From positions 1 through 56,107 of the forward strand of contig DFZN01000029.1 in NCBI GenBank assembly GCA_002382735.1: a DNA stretch of 56,107 nt, in the 5' to 3' direction. The notes beneath the pieces are model-generated. The model searched no databases. It was not told where the DNA came from and saw only the letters and a program-made list of their open reading frames with translations. Positions 7,521-16,784 of this stretch are shown here, in pieces; the stretch's first letter is position 1, and each line of letters opens with the position of its first letter. The translations under genes and the position numbers were made by a program. Source of the stretch: a bacterium UBP11_UBA4055 (GTDB lineage Bacteria > UBA4055).

Positions 7521-10448
7521 ATGGAAAAACTTGAGCAGGGCAAAACATATCACAATTTCTTACTTGAGAGATCGGAATTCAAACAGGAGATAAATGCGGA
7601 GCTTATGTCCTTTGTTCACACCGGCACAGGAACAAAACTGACTGCCGTTAAGAACGACGATAACAATAAAACATTCTGTATATCGTTCAAGACGATACCT
7701 GAAGATTCAACCGGAGTTGCACACATACTCGAGCACAGCGTGTTGTCCGGTTCGGAGAAATATCCCGTAAAAGATGTTTTTGCGGAACTTATGAAGGGCG
7801 GACTTTCAACTTTCATGAACGCCTTTACTTCCACCGACGCGACTTATTACCCGTTCTCCACAAGGAACGAAAAAGAATATTTCAATTTCATGGGCGTTTA
7901 TCTTGACACGACGCTCCGTCCTCTGCTCAAGAAGCACACTTTCATGCAGGAGGGCTGGCATTACGAGCTTAACGGCAAAGACGAACCTCTGGAATATCAG
8001 GGAATTGTATATAACGAAATGAAAGGGGCTATGTCAAATCCCCTGAGGCAGATGTCGGTGTATATTTCGGAAACTCTCCTGCCCGGATCAACCTATTCTT
8101 TCAATTCAGGGGGCGATCCTGATGAGATCACCGAGCTTACTTACGAGAAATTTTTAGATTTCCACAGAAAATACTATCACCCCACGAACGCCCATATTTA
8201 CCTCTACGGGGATTCGGATATTAATAAGGAACTCGAATTCATAGATAAAAACTATCTGTCCGGCTACGAAAGATCAGAACCCGAGATAATTATCAGAAGC
8301 GGCGGTGCTATCGAACCGATGAAAGAGAAGGTGTATTATTACCCCTTAAATCCTTCTGAACCTGCCGAAAGAAAAACCTACATAGCCGTTTCAACAATGA
8401 TCGGAGGACCCGAAGATGTCGAGCTTAATCTTGCTATGCATCTGATCAGTAACATCATCTTCAATTCTGACGCTTCTCCTTTAAAGCAGGCTGTAATGAA
8501 ATCCGGAATGGCAGGCGACTTCTCCTGCTACTTCGACGATTCGCAGCTGGAAACATACATAACATCATACATTTCAGGTTCTGAACCCGAAAGCAAGAAC
8601 AGGTTTATTGAAATGTATTTCGCGATACTGAAAAAAATGATCGCTGAAGGTATAGATAAAGAACTCATACTCTCAGAGATCAATCATCTGGAATTCAAGC
8701 AGAAGGAGAAAGAAATATCTTCCATGCGCGGTCTAATCTATCTTAACAGGATACTTCACCTGATCCAGTACGATATTGACATTTTTGACAACATAAATAT
8801 TAATCATGTAATTTCATCCATAAGAAAAAAGGCGACTGAAAGTAACTACCTTGAAAATATAATTGAAAAATATCTTCTTAAAAGAGAAGCTACCGCGGTT
8901 GTAATAATGAAACCTGACGCCGGTCTGTCAGAAAAAAAGTCCGGACAAGAAAAGGCAAAGCTTCAGGATCACAAAAACACTCTCTCGGAGGAACAGGCAG
9001 AAGAACTTACAAGAGAAACCGCACTGTTCAAAGCAGAGCAGGAAGCCGAAAATAAGGAAGATGACCTCTCAAAAGTCCCCAAGCTGAAGGTCACTGATAT
9101 AGACAGGAAAATAATACTCCCTGTGCCTGATCTGACAGATCTGAACGGATCTTGTCTTTACACAAATGAATACTTCACTAATGATATTGTGTACCTGAGC
9201 ATAGGTTTCGATCTTGGCAATGTGCCTGTGGAACTTCTTCCCTACCTGACCCTCTTTACCGATCTTTTCAGGGAGACGGGAACGAAAAAACGCCCTTACG
9301 ATGTTCTGTACAAGGAGATATCCGCATATTTCGGAGGTTTCGACTTTGCCCTGACCATGCTGGACAATGTTAAAGACCCCATGATATTCAGACCTATCCT
9401 TTATTTCGAGATCAAGACTCTGAAAAAATACATTTTCAAAGCCGGCGAAATACTTAAAGACCTGATCACCGGAATAGATTATTCTGACCATGAAAGGGTA
9501 AAGGAAGTAATAATAAGCAGGCATCAGCAGAGGGAGGTCGGCCTGAAATCCGAAGGTTACGATTATTCGGTGACCAGACTTAAAGCCTGCGTGAGCGAGC
9601 GCGGTAAATTTCTGGAGATGGTTAAGGGTCTCACTTCATATTTCGCCACTAAGAAAGTTTATGACAACATCGACTCTGAACTTGATGGGGCGATAGGCAA
9701 ACTTAAGCAGCTTTCGTCGCATTTATTCAACTCAAAGAACATACATTTCGGTGTAGTCTCGGACGCTGACGGTATAAAGGCGGCCAGAGAAGTTTGTCAG
9801 GAGATCAAAGATCTGATGTCAAATGATCCTGTACCTGAATTAAAAATAAAAATATATCCGGAGTTTGGCATAAATGAAGCATTTTTAACAAGTTCTGAAG
9901 TCGCTTTCGTTTCGATGGGCGGCAATTATCCTGTCTCCGGCGGCGGATACAACGGATCTTTCGAAGTAGTTAAAAATTACCTTTCTTCCGATTACCTGTT
10001 CGAGAGCGTCAGGCTTAAGGGCGGAGCTTACGGAGCATGGATGTACTTCAATCAGTTTTCCGGTTTCCTTTCCATGACCAGCTACAGAGACCCCAATGTC
10101 GCAAAGACCGTCGAAGTCTATAAAAAGATCCCCGAACACCTTTCAAAGTTCCGCATGAGTGAAGATTCCTTCGCGAGCATCAAGATAGGAGCATACGCAG
10201 CATTCGATCCTCTGCTATCACCTTACGCAAGAGGAAAGAAATCAAGAGAGGACCTTATGACGGGCATCGATCAGGACTATGTGGAAAAGATCGTTTGCGG
10301 AATATTGAAAACGACACAGAAAGATGTTGTTTCGTCAGCTGAATATTTCAGAGAATTTTTAAAGAACTCAACTATATCTGCTATAGGCAACTCAGAAAAG
10401 ATCAGAAAAGACAGAGAAATATTTTCAAAACTTACAGATATAAATTAA
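7521..10448 (+). CDS. M16C zinc metallopeptidase (presequence-protease/insulinase family)
   Basis: 975 residues, the full single-chain length of the PreP/M16C subgroup. The inverted zinc motif HxxEH is H68-ILE-H72 (E71 catalytic), with the third ligand E166 in YNEMKGAM. The second half carries the inactive duplicate domain pair that closes the chamber. No signal peptide is present, so it acts in the cytosol, where the family degrades short unstructured peptides. In an amino-acid fermenter it could feed peptide catabolism (inference). It has a GGAG site and its own promoter; the lipoprotein gene 16 nt downstream may be co-transcribed. Confidence 0.9.
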   Translation: MEKLEQGKTYHNFLLERSEFKQEINAELMSFVHTGTGTKLTAVKNDDNNKTFCISFKTIPEDSTGVAHILEHSVLSGSEKYPVKDVFAELMKGGLSTFMNAFTSTDATYYPFSTRNEKEYFNFMGVYLDTTLRPLLKKHTFMQEGWHYELNGKDEPLEYQGIVYNEMKGAMSNPLRQMSVYISETLLPGSTYSFNSGGDPDEITELTYEKFLDFHRKYYHPTNAHIYLYGDSDINKELEFIDKNYLSGYERSEPEIIIRSGGAIEPMKEKVYYYPLNPSEPAERKTYIAVSTMIGGPEDVELNLAMHLISNIIFNSDASPLKQAVMKSGMAGDFSCYFDDSQLETYITSYISGSEPESKNRFIEMYFAILKKMIAEGIDKELILSEINHLEFKQKEKEISSMRGLIYLNRILHLIQYDIDIFDNININHVISSIRKKATESNYLENIIEKYLLKREATAVVIMKPDAGLSEKKSGQEKAKLQDHKNTLSEEQAEELTRETALFKAEQEAENKEDDLSKVPKLKVTDIDRKIILPVPDLTDLNGSCLYTNEYFTNDIVYLSIGFDLGNVPVELLPYLTLFTDLFRETGTKKRPYDVLYKEISAYFGGFDFALTMLDNVKDPMIFRPILYFEIKTLKKYIFKAGEILKDLITGIDYSDHERVKEVIISRHQQREVGLKSEGYDYSVTRLKACVSERGKFLEMVKGLTSYFATKKVYDNIDSELDGAIGKLKQLSSHLFNSKNIHFGVVSDADGIKAAREVCQEIKDLMSNDPVPELKIKIYPEFGINEAFLTSSEVAFVSMGGNYPVSGGGYNGSFEVVKNYLSSDYLFESVRLKGGAYGAWMYFNQFSGFLSMTSYRDPNVAKTVEVYKKIPEHLSKFRMSEDSFASIKIGAYAAFDPLLSPYARGKKSREDLMTGIDQDYVEKIVCGILKTTQKDVVSSAEYFREFLKNSTISAIGNSEKIRKDREIFSKLTDIN

Positions 10449-10464
10449 GAACGGGGGAAATATT

Positions 10465-11007
10465 ATGAATGTTAGACTGCTGATACTGCTTACAGTGATA
10501 ACGGCAATATTAATATCATGCACGCCGGAAATGGAGGATGACTATTTAAGGATAGATTTTAACAACAGGAACGAGTATCAGCGTTTTTATTCAGACACAT
10601 CGGCAGTTCTTGTTAAAGTTAAATATTCAGCGGCACTTTCAAGGAACAGTATTCATATCGAAGACACGATATATACTGCAAACGCTTTTTATTATAGAGC
10701 CGGCGACGATAGGCCGTGGGTATATTATTATCTGTTCGGAAACGATTCTAATATCACTGCCGTAAAAAGAGACAGGAGCAGGTTCTGGTTCAAATATCAG
10801 GACAGTCTGCTGTATTCTTTAAATCTGCTTGAGCCTCGGGACAGCGTTAAAATATCCGAATTTATTCCTGCAGAATTTCCAGACATTCTTGAATATGCTG
10901 ATATCGATCCGGTTTCAATAACTTATATTGACAGCCTTAACAGCGCAGCAAAATGGTATAAACCCTATCAGCAGTGGAAGGATGAGATAATAAATTTTTA
11001 CAGATGA
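10465..11007 (+). CDS. predicted lipoprotein of unknown function
   Basis: 180 residues with a lipoprotein signal peptide: MNVRLL, a hydrophobic stretch, and the lipobox LISC with C19 as the lipidated residue. The rest is rich in Tyr, Asp and Arg with no family I recognise. Residue +2 is Thr, so outer-membrane sorting is possible if a Lol system exists. GGGGGAA precedes the ATG. It ends one base before the convergent ispD stop. Confidence 0.65.
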   Translation: MNVRLLILLTVITAILISCTPEMEDDYLRIDFNNRNEYQRFYSDTSAVLVKVKYSAALSRNSIHIEDTIYTANAFYYRAGDDRPWVYYYLFGNDSNITAVKRDRSRFWFKYQDSLLYSLNLLEPRDSVKISEFIPAEFPDILEYADIDPVSITYIDSLNSAAKWYKPYQQWKDEIINFYR

Positions 11008-11724
11008 TCAGATAGAAAGTGAATCGAATATCGCTGAAGCCAGGATCAGATCATTCTTGTCTGTTATCTTGATATTGAAAGAATTTCCTTCAACAACTTT
11101 TATGACCGGAGCTCTTCCCAGAATTTTTTTCCCGTATTTTTCTACTAGAGCTGAATCGTCAGTCGCATAGAAATCATCCACCTTTGCTTCTTCATGGCAT
11201 TTTTTGATCAGTCCGATCCTGAAAGTCTGAGGTGTCTGAACGGAGATCAGTTTGTCCCTGTCGAGGGTGACGCTTATGTTATGTCCGGATAATTCCTTTA
11301 TCGTGTTTACAGGCTTTATTGCGGTTACAGAACCGTCCGAGCCTTCGAGTGACGCTATGCATTTGAGTATGATCTCATGCGATATGAACGGCCTTACGGC
11401 ATCGTGGATAAGTATAAGATCGTCTTCTTCTGCCCGGATCGAATGCAGCGCGTTAAGAACTGAATCCTGACGGGTGGAACCGCCTGAGCATATAAGTTTC
11501 AGCTTGTTGAAATTATATCTTTCAATAATGTTCTTTTTCACGGAAGGAATATCATCTTCCGGCAGCGTAAGAACGATCTCATCGATCTTTTCAGTTATCT
11601 GGAATCTGTGGATAGTATGCGCAAGTATGGGTTTGTTATTAATCTCCAGATACTGCTTTTTTATTCCGGTGCCCATTCTGGATCCGGACCCGCCTGCAGT
11701 TATAAGCGCGATCACTTTTGACAT
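11008..11724 (-). CDS. ispD: 2-C-methyl-D-erythritol 4-phosphate cytidylyltransferase
   Basis: Third step of the MEP isoprenoid pathway: CTP plus MEP to CDP-ME. The nucleotide-binding loop ALITAGGSGSRMG-x4-KQY is at the N-terminus; LIHDAVRPF and the ending KITDKNDL are also typical. Length about 238. I chose the ATG at 11724 with GGAGGTGA before it; a TTG one codon upstream is less likely. It is convergent with the lipoprotein gene with no intervening terminator sequence. Confidence 0.92.
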   Translation of the reverse strand: MSKVIALITAGGSGSRMGTGIKKQYLEINNKPILAHTIHRFQITEKIDEIVLTLPEDDIPSVKKNIIERYNFNKLKLICSGGSTRQDSVLNALHSIRAEEDDLILIHDAVRPFISHEIILKCIASLEGSDGSVTAIKPVNTIKELSGHNISVTLDRDKLISVQTPQTFRIGLIKKCHEEAKVDDFYATDDSALVEKYGKKILGRAPVIKVVEGNSFNIKITDKNDLILASAIFDSLSI

Positions 11725-11810
11725 CAATCACCTCCGAAATCTTAAAACACAAATTTACCATATAGAAGGCAGATTGTCAATATTACATTTTTTAAGCCTA
11801 AAAAAAAATC

Positions 11811-11838
11811 TTGCATTTAAGATTTAAACTCTTATATT
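11811..11838 (+). promoter_or_regulatory. promoter for the cyclic-DPG synthetase homologue
   Basis: TTGCAT at 11811-11816, a 16-nt spacer, TATATT at 11833-11838. The leader to the ATG at 11914 is about 70 nt and has an AAGGAG site just before the start. Confidence 0.45.
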
Positions 11839-11913
11839 TTGGTTCCTTGAAAGGTCGTGCGTTCAGATTAAATAGAAAAATAAACATTATTTGTAAATAA
11901 AAAGGAGACAAAA

Positions 11914-13266
11914 ATGGCAAAAAGGAATGTTATCATCATCGGCGCAGCCGGAAGAGACTTCCACAATTTCAACACCTACTACAGGGACAACAAAGATTAT
12001 AATGTTGTAGCCTTTACTGCAGCCCAGATCCCGGATATTGACGGAAGAAAATATCCAAAAGAACTCGCAGGAAAACTCTATCCTGCAGGAATTCCGATCG
12101 AAGCAGAGGACAAACTGCCTCAACTAATAAAAAAATATAAGGTTCACGAGTGTATATTTTCCTACAGTGATGTAACATATCAGCATGTTATGAAGCTGTC
12201 TGCCATCGTTAATACGGCCGGTGCTTCATTCGTTCTTCTCGGACCTGCCGACACACAGGTGAAAAGCACGAAGCCTGTCATAGCCGTTGGAGCAGTTAGG
12301 ACCGGAGCCGGAAAAAGTCAGACTTCAAGAAAGATAGTTGAGCTTTTAATGGAGAAAGGAATTAAAGTAGTTGCAATAAGACACCCCATGCCTTACGGAA
12401 ATCTGGTGGCACAGAAAGTACAGAGATTCGCAAAAGTAGCCGATCTTGCAACACACAAATGTACTATCGAAGAGATGGAAGAGTACGAACCCCATGTTGT
12501 CCGCGGGAATGTGATATATGCGGGCGTTGATTACGAGGCTATTGTCAGAGAAGCCGAAAAAGAAGCTGATGTAATTCTGTGGGACGGAGGAAATAACGAT
12601 TTTTCATTCTACAAGCCTGACCTCATGATTACTGTCGCAGACCCACACAGAGCCGGAGACGAAGTCTCTTTCTACCCCGGCGAAGCTACGCTCAGGATGG
12701 CTGATGTTATCGTTATCAACAAAATGGACAGCGCTTCACCTGAAGGTATCCAGACAGTAAGAGATAACATTGAAAGGATCAACCCGAATGCTATCGTAGT
12801 TGACGGAGCTTCTCCGATAACTGTTGACAAGCCTGAGCTTATAAAAGGTAAAAGAGTCCTTGTGGTCGAAGACGGACCTACACTCACTCACGGGCACATG
12901 AAGATTGGAGCGGGAGTCGTTGCCGCAAGAAAATTCGGAGCAAAGGAACTTGTTGATCCTAGGCCTTACGCGGTCGGAAAACTTGCTAAAACATTTGAGA
13001 TTTATCCCAACATCGGCATACTTCTTCCTGCAATGGGTTACGGAGCAGAGCAGGTTAAAGACCTTGAAAAAACGATCAACAACACTCCTTGTGACACGGT
13101 TGTTATAGCTACTCCGATAGATCTGAACAGGATCGTCAAGATCAAGAAGCCTACTGTTAAAGTGGGATATGATCTCCAGGAAATAGGGACACCTACCCTT
13201 TCCGAGATAATAAACGATTTCGTAAAAAAACACAATCTCGGCAAGAAAAAAGCATCAAAAAAATAG
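11914..13266 (+). CDS. cyclic 2,3-diphosphoglycerate synthetase-like P-loop protein
   Basis: 450 residues. An N-terminal Rossmann-like part (KRNVIIIGAAGRDFHNF) is followed by the P-loop GAVRTGAGKS (126-135) and a Walker-B-like DVILWDGGNND region. It resembles cyclic 2,3-diphosphoglycerate synthetases (about 460 residues) of methanogenic archaea, which close 2,3-DPG with ATP to make a stabilising, phosphate-storing solute. Many bacteria carry homologues whose activity is untested. It stands alone, with a strong promoter-like region and a clear terminator, and the lysine-rich end (GKKKASKK) is unremarkable. No 2-phosphoglycerate kinase is in view, so the true substrate is open. Confidence 0.72.
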   Translation: MAKRNVIIIGAAGRDFHNFNTYYRDNKDYNVVAFTAAQIPDIDGRKYPKELAGKLYPAGIPIEAEDKLPQLIKKYKVHECIFSYSDVTYQHVMKLSAIVNTAGASFVLLGPADTQVKSTKPVIAVGAVRTGAGKSQTSRKIVELLMEKGIKVVAIRHPMPYGNLVAQKVQRFAKVADLATHKCTIEEMEEYEPHVVRGNVIYAGVDYEAIVREAEKEADVILWDGGNNDFSFYKPDLMITVADPHRAGDEVSFYPGEATLRMADVIVINKMDSASPEGIQTVRDNIERINPNAIVVDGASPITVDKPELIKGKRVLVVEDGPTLTHGHMKIGAGVVAARKFGAKELVDPRPYAVGKLAKTFEIYPNIGILLPAMGYGAEQVKDLEKTINNTPCDTVVIATPIDLNRIVKIKKPTVKVGYDLQEIGTPTLSEIINDFVKKHNLGKKKASKK

Positions 13267-13289
13267 CAAATTAAGATTTGGCGCAAATT

Positions 13290-13316
13290 AAAGGAGGTTG
13301 AAAGCCTCCTTTTTTT
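13290..13316 (+). terminator. rho-independent terminator
   Basis: Stem AAAGGAGG (13290-13297) with CCTCCTTT (13305-13312), a 7-nt loop and an uninterrupted T run to 13316. It ends the 11914-13266 gene. Confidence 0.9.
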
Positions 13317-13411
13317 ATTCTGCTTTATATGTAGAAATCCATGTGCCGAAAAAGATAACAAATTATACTGTTTGGCTGAAATTATAGGAATTTACGGAGT
13401 GTTTTATTTTC

Positions 13412-13440
13412 TTGACTTTGAGTGTAATAAAATGTATTTT
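13412..13440 (+). promoter_or_regulatory. promoter for the pilus motor operon
   Basis: TTGACT at 13412-13417, a 17-nt spacer, TATTTT at 13435-13440. The start of pilT is 72 nt further on. No other promoter-like site was noticed before the downstream pilB and pilC. Confidence 0.5.
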
Positions 13441-13511
13441 TTTAGTCTGTAGCGAATGTAGCGAAAAAGAAGACCGTTCAGATATAAAATTGATCATAAA
13501 CTGGAGAAAAT

Positions 13512-14582
13512 ATGGCAGACATTGTTGAACTACTCGAAATAACCGTTCAGGAAGGAGCATCCGACCTGCATATATGCGCCGGAAGTCCACCGATCATAAG
13601 GATCGACGGTGATCTGGTCAGGCTTAACCGGCCTGTTCTGATGCCCAAAGAGACAAAAGAAATAGCCTACAGCGTTCTCAACGAGTATCAAAAGAACGAG
13701 TTCGAGAAAAATCTTCAGGTCGATCTCTCGACAGGTATAAGGAACCTTGGAAGGTTCAGGGTGAATGTTTACAGTCAGAGAGAGGCAATGTCTATCGCCT
13801 TCAGGTCAATACCCAATGAGATCAGGTCGTTCGATGAGGCGGGTATTCCTTCGGTTGTATCAACTCTTTGCGATAAACCTAACGGCGTAGTTCTTGTCAC
13901 AGGACCGACGGGTTCAGGTAAATCGACTACACTGGCTACTATGATCGACAAAATAAACAGCGAATATCCGGTACATATTCTAACCATAGAGGACCCGATC
14001 GAGTTTTTGCACAAATCAAAAAGGGCCATCGTGAATCAGAGAGAGCTCGGTACGGATTTCAGGACATTCAATGATGCTCTTAGAGCTGCTCTCAGGCAGG
14101 ATCCTGACATTATTCTCGTAGGAGAGATGAGGGACAAGGAAACCATTGAGCTTGCGCTTAGAGCTGCCGAGACCGGTCACCTTGTAATGACGACCCTTCA
14201 CACAAATTCATGTTCCCAGACTATCGGAAGGATCATAGACTCTTTCCCTGAAAATGCACAGGAACAGGTAAGAACTCAGCTCGGTATGATGCTTCAGGGT
14301 GTAGTTACACAAAAACTTCTTCCTAAGATAGGCGGAGGCAGGGTACTCGGATGCGAGATCATGATCGGAACTCCGGCTATAAATTCGCTGATCAGGGAAA
14401 ATAAAGTTCATCAGCTGGACAGTATTATACAGGTCAGCCAGAAGTACGGAATGATGACATTCAATCAGCACCTTGTACAGCTGGTTAAGGAAGGTCTTAT
14501 AACTAAAGAAACCGCAATTCACGCATGTAATACTGAGATCAGCGTCCTTATGGATCTGATGAGCAGAGAAGGTATAAGATAG
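13512..14582 (+). CDS. pilT: type IV pilus retraction ATPase PilT
   Basis: 356 residues. It carries the ATPase set: Walker A GPTGSGKST (K137), Asp box TIEDPIEF, Walker B ILVGEMRD and His box TTLHTNS. The C-terminal motif AINSLIRENK corresponds to the AIRNLIRE signature required for PilT retraction, which separates it from PilB. It works on the cytoplasmic face to depolymerise pili. It is the first gene of a pilT-pilB-pilC operon with gaps of about 20 nt. Confidence 0.93.
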   Translation: MADIVELLEITVQEGASDLHICAGSPPIIRIDGDLVRLNRPVLMPKETKEIAYSVLNEYQKNEFEKNLQVDLSTGIRNLGRFRVNVYSQREAMSIAFRSIPNEIRSFDEAGIPSVVSTLCDKPNGVVLVTGPTGSGKSTTLATMIDKINSEYPVHILTIEDPIEFLHKSKRAIVNQRELGTDFRTFNDALRAALRQDPDIILVGEMRDKETIELALRAAETGHLVMTTLHTNSCSQTIGRIIDSFPENAQEQVRTQLGMMLQGVVTQKLLPKIGGGRVLGCEIMIGTPAINSLIRENKVHQLDSIIQVSQKYGMMTFNQHLVQLVKEGLITKETAIHACNTEISVLMDLMSREGIR

Positions 14583-14604
14583 TAAAAAAAACGCAGGATA
14601 GAAA

Positions 14605-16764
14605 ATGGCTGAAGACATACTTAAGTCCAATTTAATAATCATTGACGACGATGACGACCTGAGAGAAACCTATTACGATCTTCTGATCGGTGAGGGTTTT
14701 AAGAACACATTTCAGGCTGAGAACGGGATCAAAGCTTTGGAGATGGCTAAAACACAGAAGTTCGATCTGATAATTTCAGACCTGAACATGCCGGAAATGG
14801 ACGGTATCGAAACGATAAAGAAGATAAAGGAACTACAGCCAAATGTCCTGTCGATGATACTCACCGGTTTCGGGAACATGGATGTGGCGATTAAGGCGTT
14901 CTCTGAAAGCCATATAAATGATTTTCTTTCCAAACCTGTTGAAAATGACGAACTTCTCGATAAAATACGGTCGCATCTTAAGAAAAGAGGAGAAGAACCT
15001 GTTGAGAATATTATGTCCGACATGGTCAGAAAGGAATTCGGAAGCTCGAGGAATTATTTCGGACAGTTCCTGATTGACAACGGATATATTAGTGAAGAGG
15101 ATCTTTTAGAAGCTCTTCAGCAGCAGAAAGAAACGGGATTGATGCTCGGTGATACTCTGGTCGAAATGGGCCTGATGACGAATGACGAGCTTGTCAGCGC
15201 GTTATCTGAACAAAAGGGTTATTCTATCGCGGATGAAAAAGCATTTTCTCAGATCCCGGAAGTAGCTCTGATGAAAGTACCGGTTGATTTCGCTAAGCAG
15301 CACCAGCTTATTCCTATCAGCCTGGACGAAAGCGGACTTTCAGTGGCAATGGTAAATCCGGACGATCTTGCTGTGACGGATAATTTGAAAATGATAGCTC
15401 AGGTCTCGATAATACCTCTTTATTCAACAAAAGACAGGATCGAGAAAGCTATAGATGTGTTCTATAAGAAGCTTGAATCTTCCACAGCCTCAAGTTCAGC
15501 ACTCAGTGATATTTTCGCCGGTGACGACATGAAGGTCGAGGAAGTGGACATTACTGATATATCGGACGAAGACAATCCTGATTCAGCTCCGATAATCCAG
15601 CTTGTCAACAGCATACTGCTAAAGGCCGATCTGGACGGCTCATCAGATATTCACATCGAGCCTCAGGAGAAAACTTTGCAGATTAGATTCAGGAAGGATG
15701 GTGACCTTTATTTTCCTACAGGTTTTGAACAGCTTCCGAAAAAACTTCATAATTCTCTGTGCGCAAGAATAAAAGTACTCACTAGAACAATGAAGCTTGA
15801 TGTTAAGCTGAGGCCGCAGGACGGTAAGATCCGTATGAAGCTTAGAGGAAGGGATATCGACTTCAGGGTCGGTACACTACCCACTATTCACGGTGAGAAA
15901 GTGGTTCTCCGTTTATTGAAAACAGAACAGCTTTATCCGATTGAGGGGATCTTCAGCGGTAATGAAACTTACATAGAGGCATTTAAAAAGAACATCAAAA
16001 GAAAAGACGGTATGGTCCTCGTGACGGGACCTACCGGATCCGGTAAAACAAACACTCTTGCATCAGCTTTGAACTACATAAAAAACCCGACCATCAACAT
16101 CGTTTCGGTCGAGGATCCTGTCGAGATCCAGAACGAGGGAATAAACCAGGTTCAGATAAATATACAGCAGAACCTCACATTCGAGACAGCGTTGAGGCAG
16201 ATCCTCCGTCAGGACCCCGATGTAGTTCTGATCGGTGAGATGAGGGATTACGAAACTGCTCATATAGGTTGTGAGGCTGCCCTTACAGGTCACCTTGTAT
16301 TCAGTACGCTGCATACGAATGACGCTCCTTCGACTGTCACCCGTTTTATTGAGATGGGTATCAAGGATTATCTGGTTGGAACAGTTGTACATCTGATACT
16401 TGCACAGAGACTTGCAAAAACAATTTGTAAAATGTGTAAAAAGGAGCACGAGTACGATAAAAAAGCTCTCATTAATTTAGGATTGACAGAGGAGGAGATA
16501 GAGAATACAAAATTCTATAAGGGAGAGGGATGTCCAAACTGCAAAGGTACCGGAAGGTCGGGCAGGGTAGCAGTCGTTGAAATGATGGAAATGAACAATA
16601 CAATAAGGTCTGCAGTGATGGCGGGTGCAACAGCTCTTGAGATCGGAAAGATTGCCAGAGAACAGGGAACTTACTGGACGCTGAAAGAAGATGCCTTAAG
16701 GCATTTTAAGACAGGAAAACTTGACCTTGAAGAGACATTAGCATACTCAATGAATGAAATATAA
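14605..16764 (+). CDS. pilB: REC domain-PilB fusion, pilus extension ATPase
   Basis: 719 residues. Residues 9-125 are a response-regulator receiver with acidic pocket DDDDD, phospho-acceptor D59 (ISDLNMPEMDG) and the conserved K in SKPVEND. Next comes a GspE/PilB N-terminal domain (about 140-290), then the ATPase with GPTGSGKTNT, TLHTND and two CxxC pairs (CKMC and CPNC) of the C-terminal zinc site. PilB polymerises pilin. The fused receiver suggests direct control of extension by a histidine kinase, none of which lies nearby. Standard PilB is about 570 residues, so the extra length is the receiver. Confidence 0.9.
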   Translation: MAEDILKSNLIIIDDDDDLRETYYDLLIGEGFKNTFQAENGIKALEMAKTQKFDLIISDLNMPEMDGIETIKKIKELQPNVLSMILTGFGNMDVAIKAFSESHINDFLSKPVENDELLDKIRSHLKKRGEEPVENIMSDMVRKEFGSSRNYFGQFLIDNGYISEEDLLEALQQQKETGLMLGDTLVEMGLMTNDELVSALSEQKGYSIADEKAFSQIPEVALMKVPVDFAKQHQLIPISLDESGLSVAMVNPDDLAVTDNLKMIAQVSIIPLYSTKDRIEKAIDVFYKKLESSTASSSALSDIFAGDDMKVEEVDITDISDEDNPDSAPIIQLVNSILLKADLDGSSDIHIEPQEKTLQIRFRKDGDLYFPTGFEQLPKKLHNSLCARIKVLTRTMKLDVKLRPQDGKIRMKLRGRDIDFRVGTLPTIHGEKVVLRLLKTEQLYPIEGIFSGNETYIEAFKKNIKRKDGMVLVTGPTGSGKTNTLASALNYIKNPTINIVSVEDPVEIQNEGINQVQINIQQNLTFETALRQILRQDPDVVLIGEMRDYETAHIGCEAALTGHLVFSTLHTNDAPSTVTRFIEMGIKDYLVGTVVHLILAQRLAKTICKMCKKEHEYDKKALINLGLTEEEIENTKFYKGEGCPNCKGTGRSGRVAVVEMMEMNNTIRSAVMAGATALEIGKIAREQGTYWTLKEDALRHFKTGKLDLEETLAYSMNEI

Positions 16765-16784
16765 AAAACAAGCGGGGGTAAATT

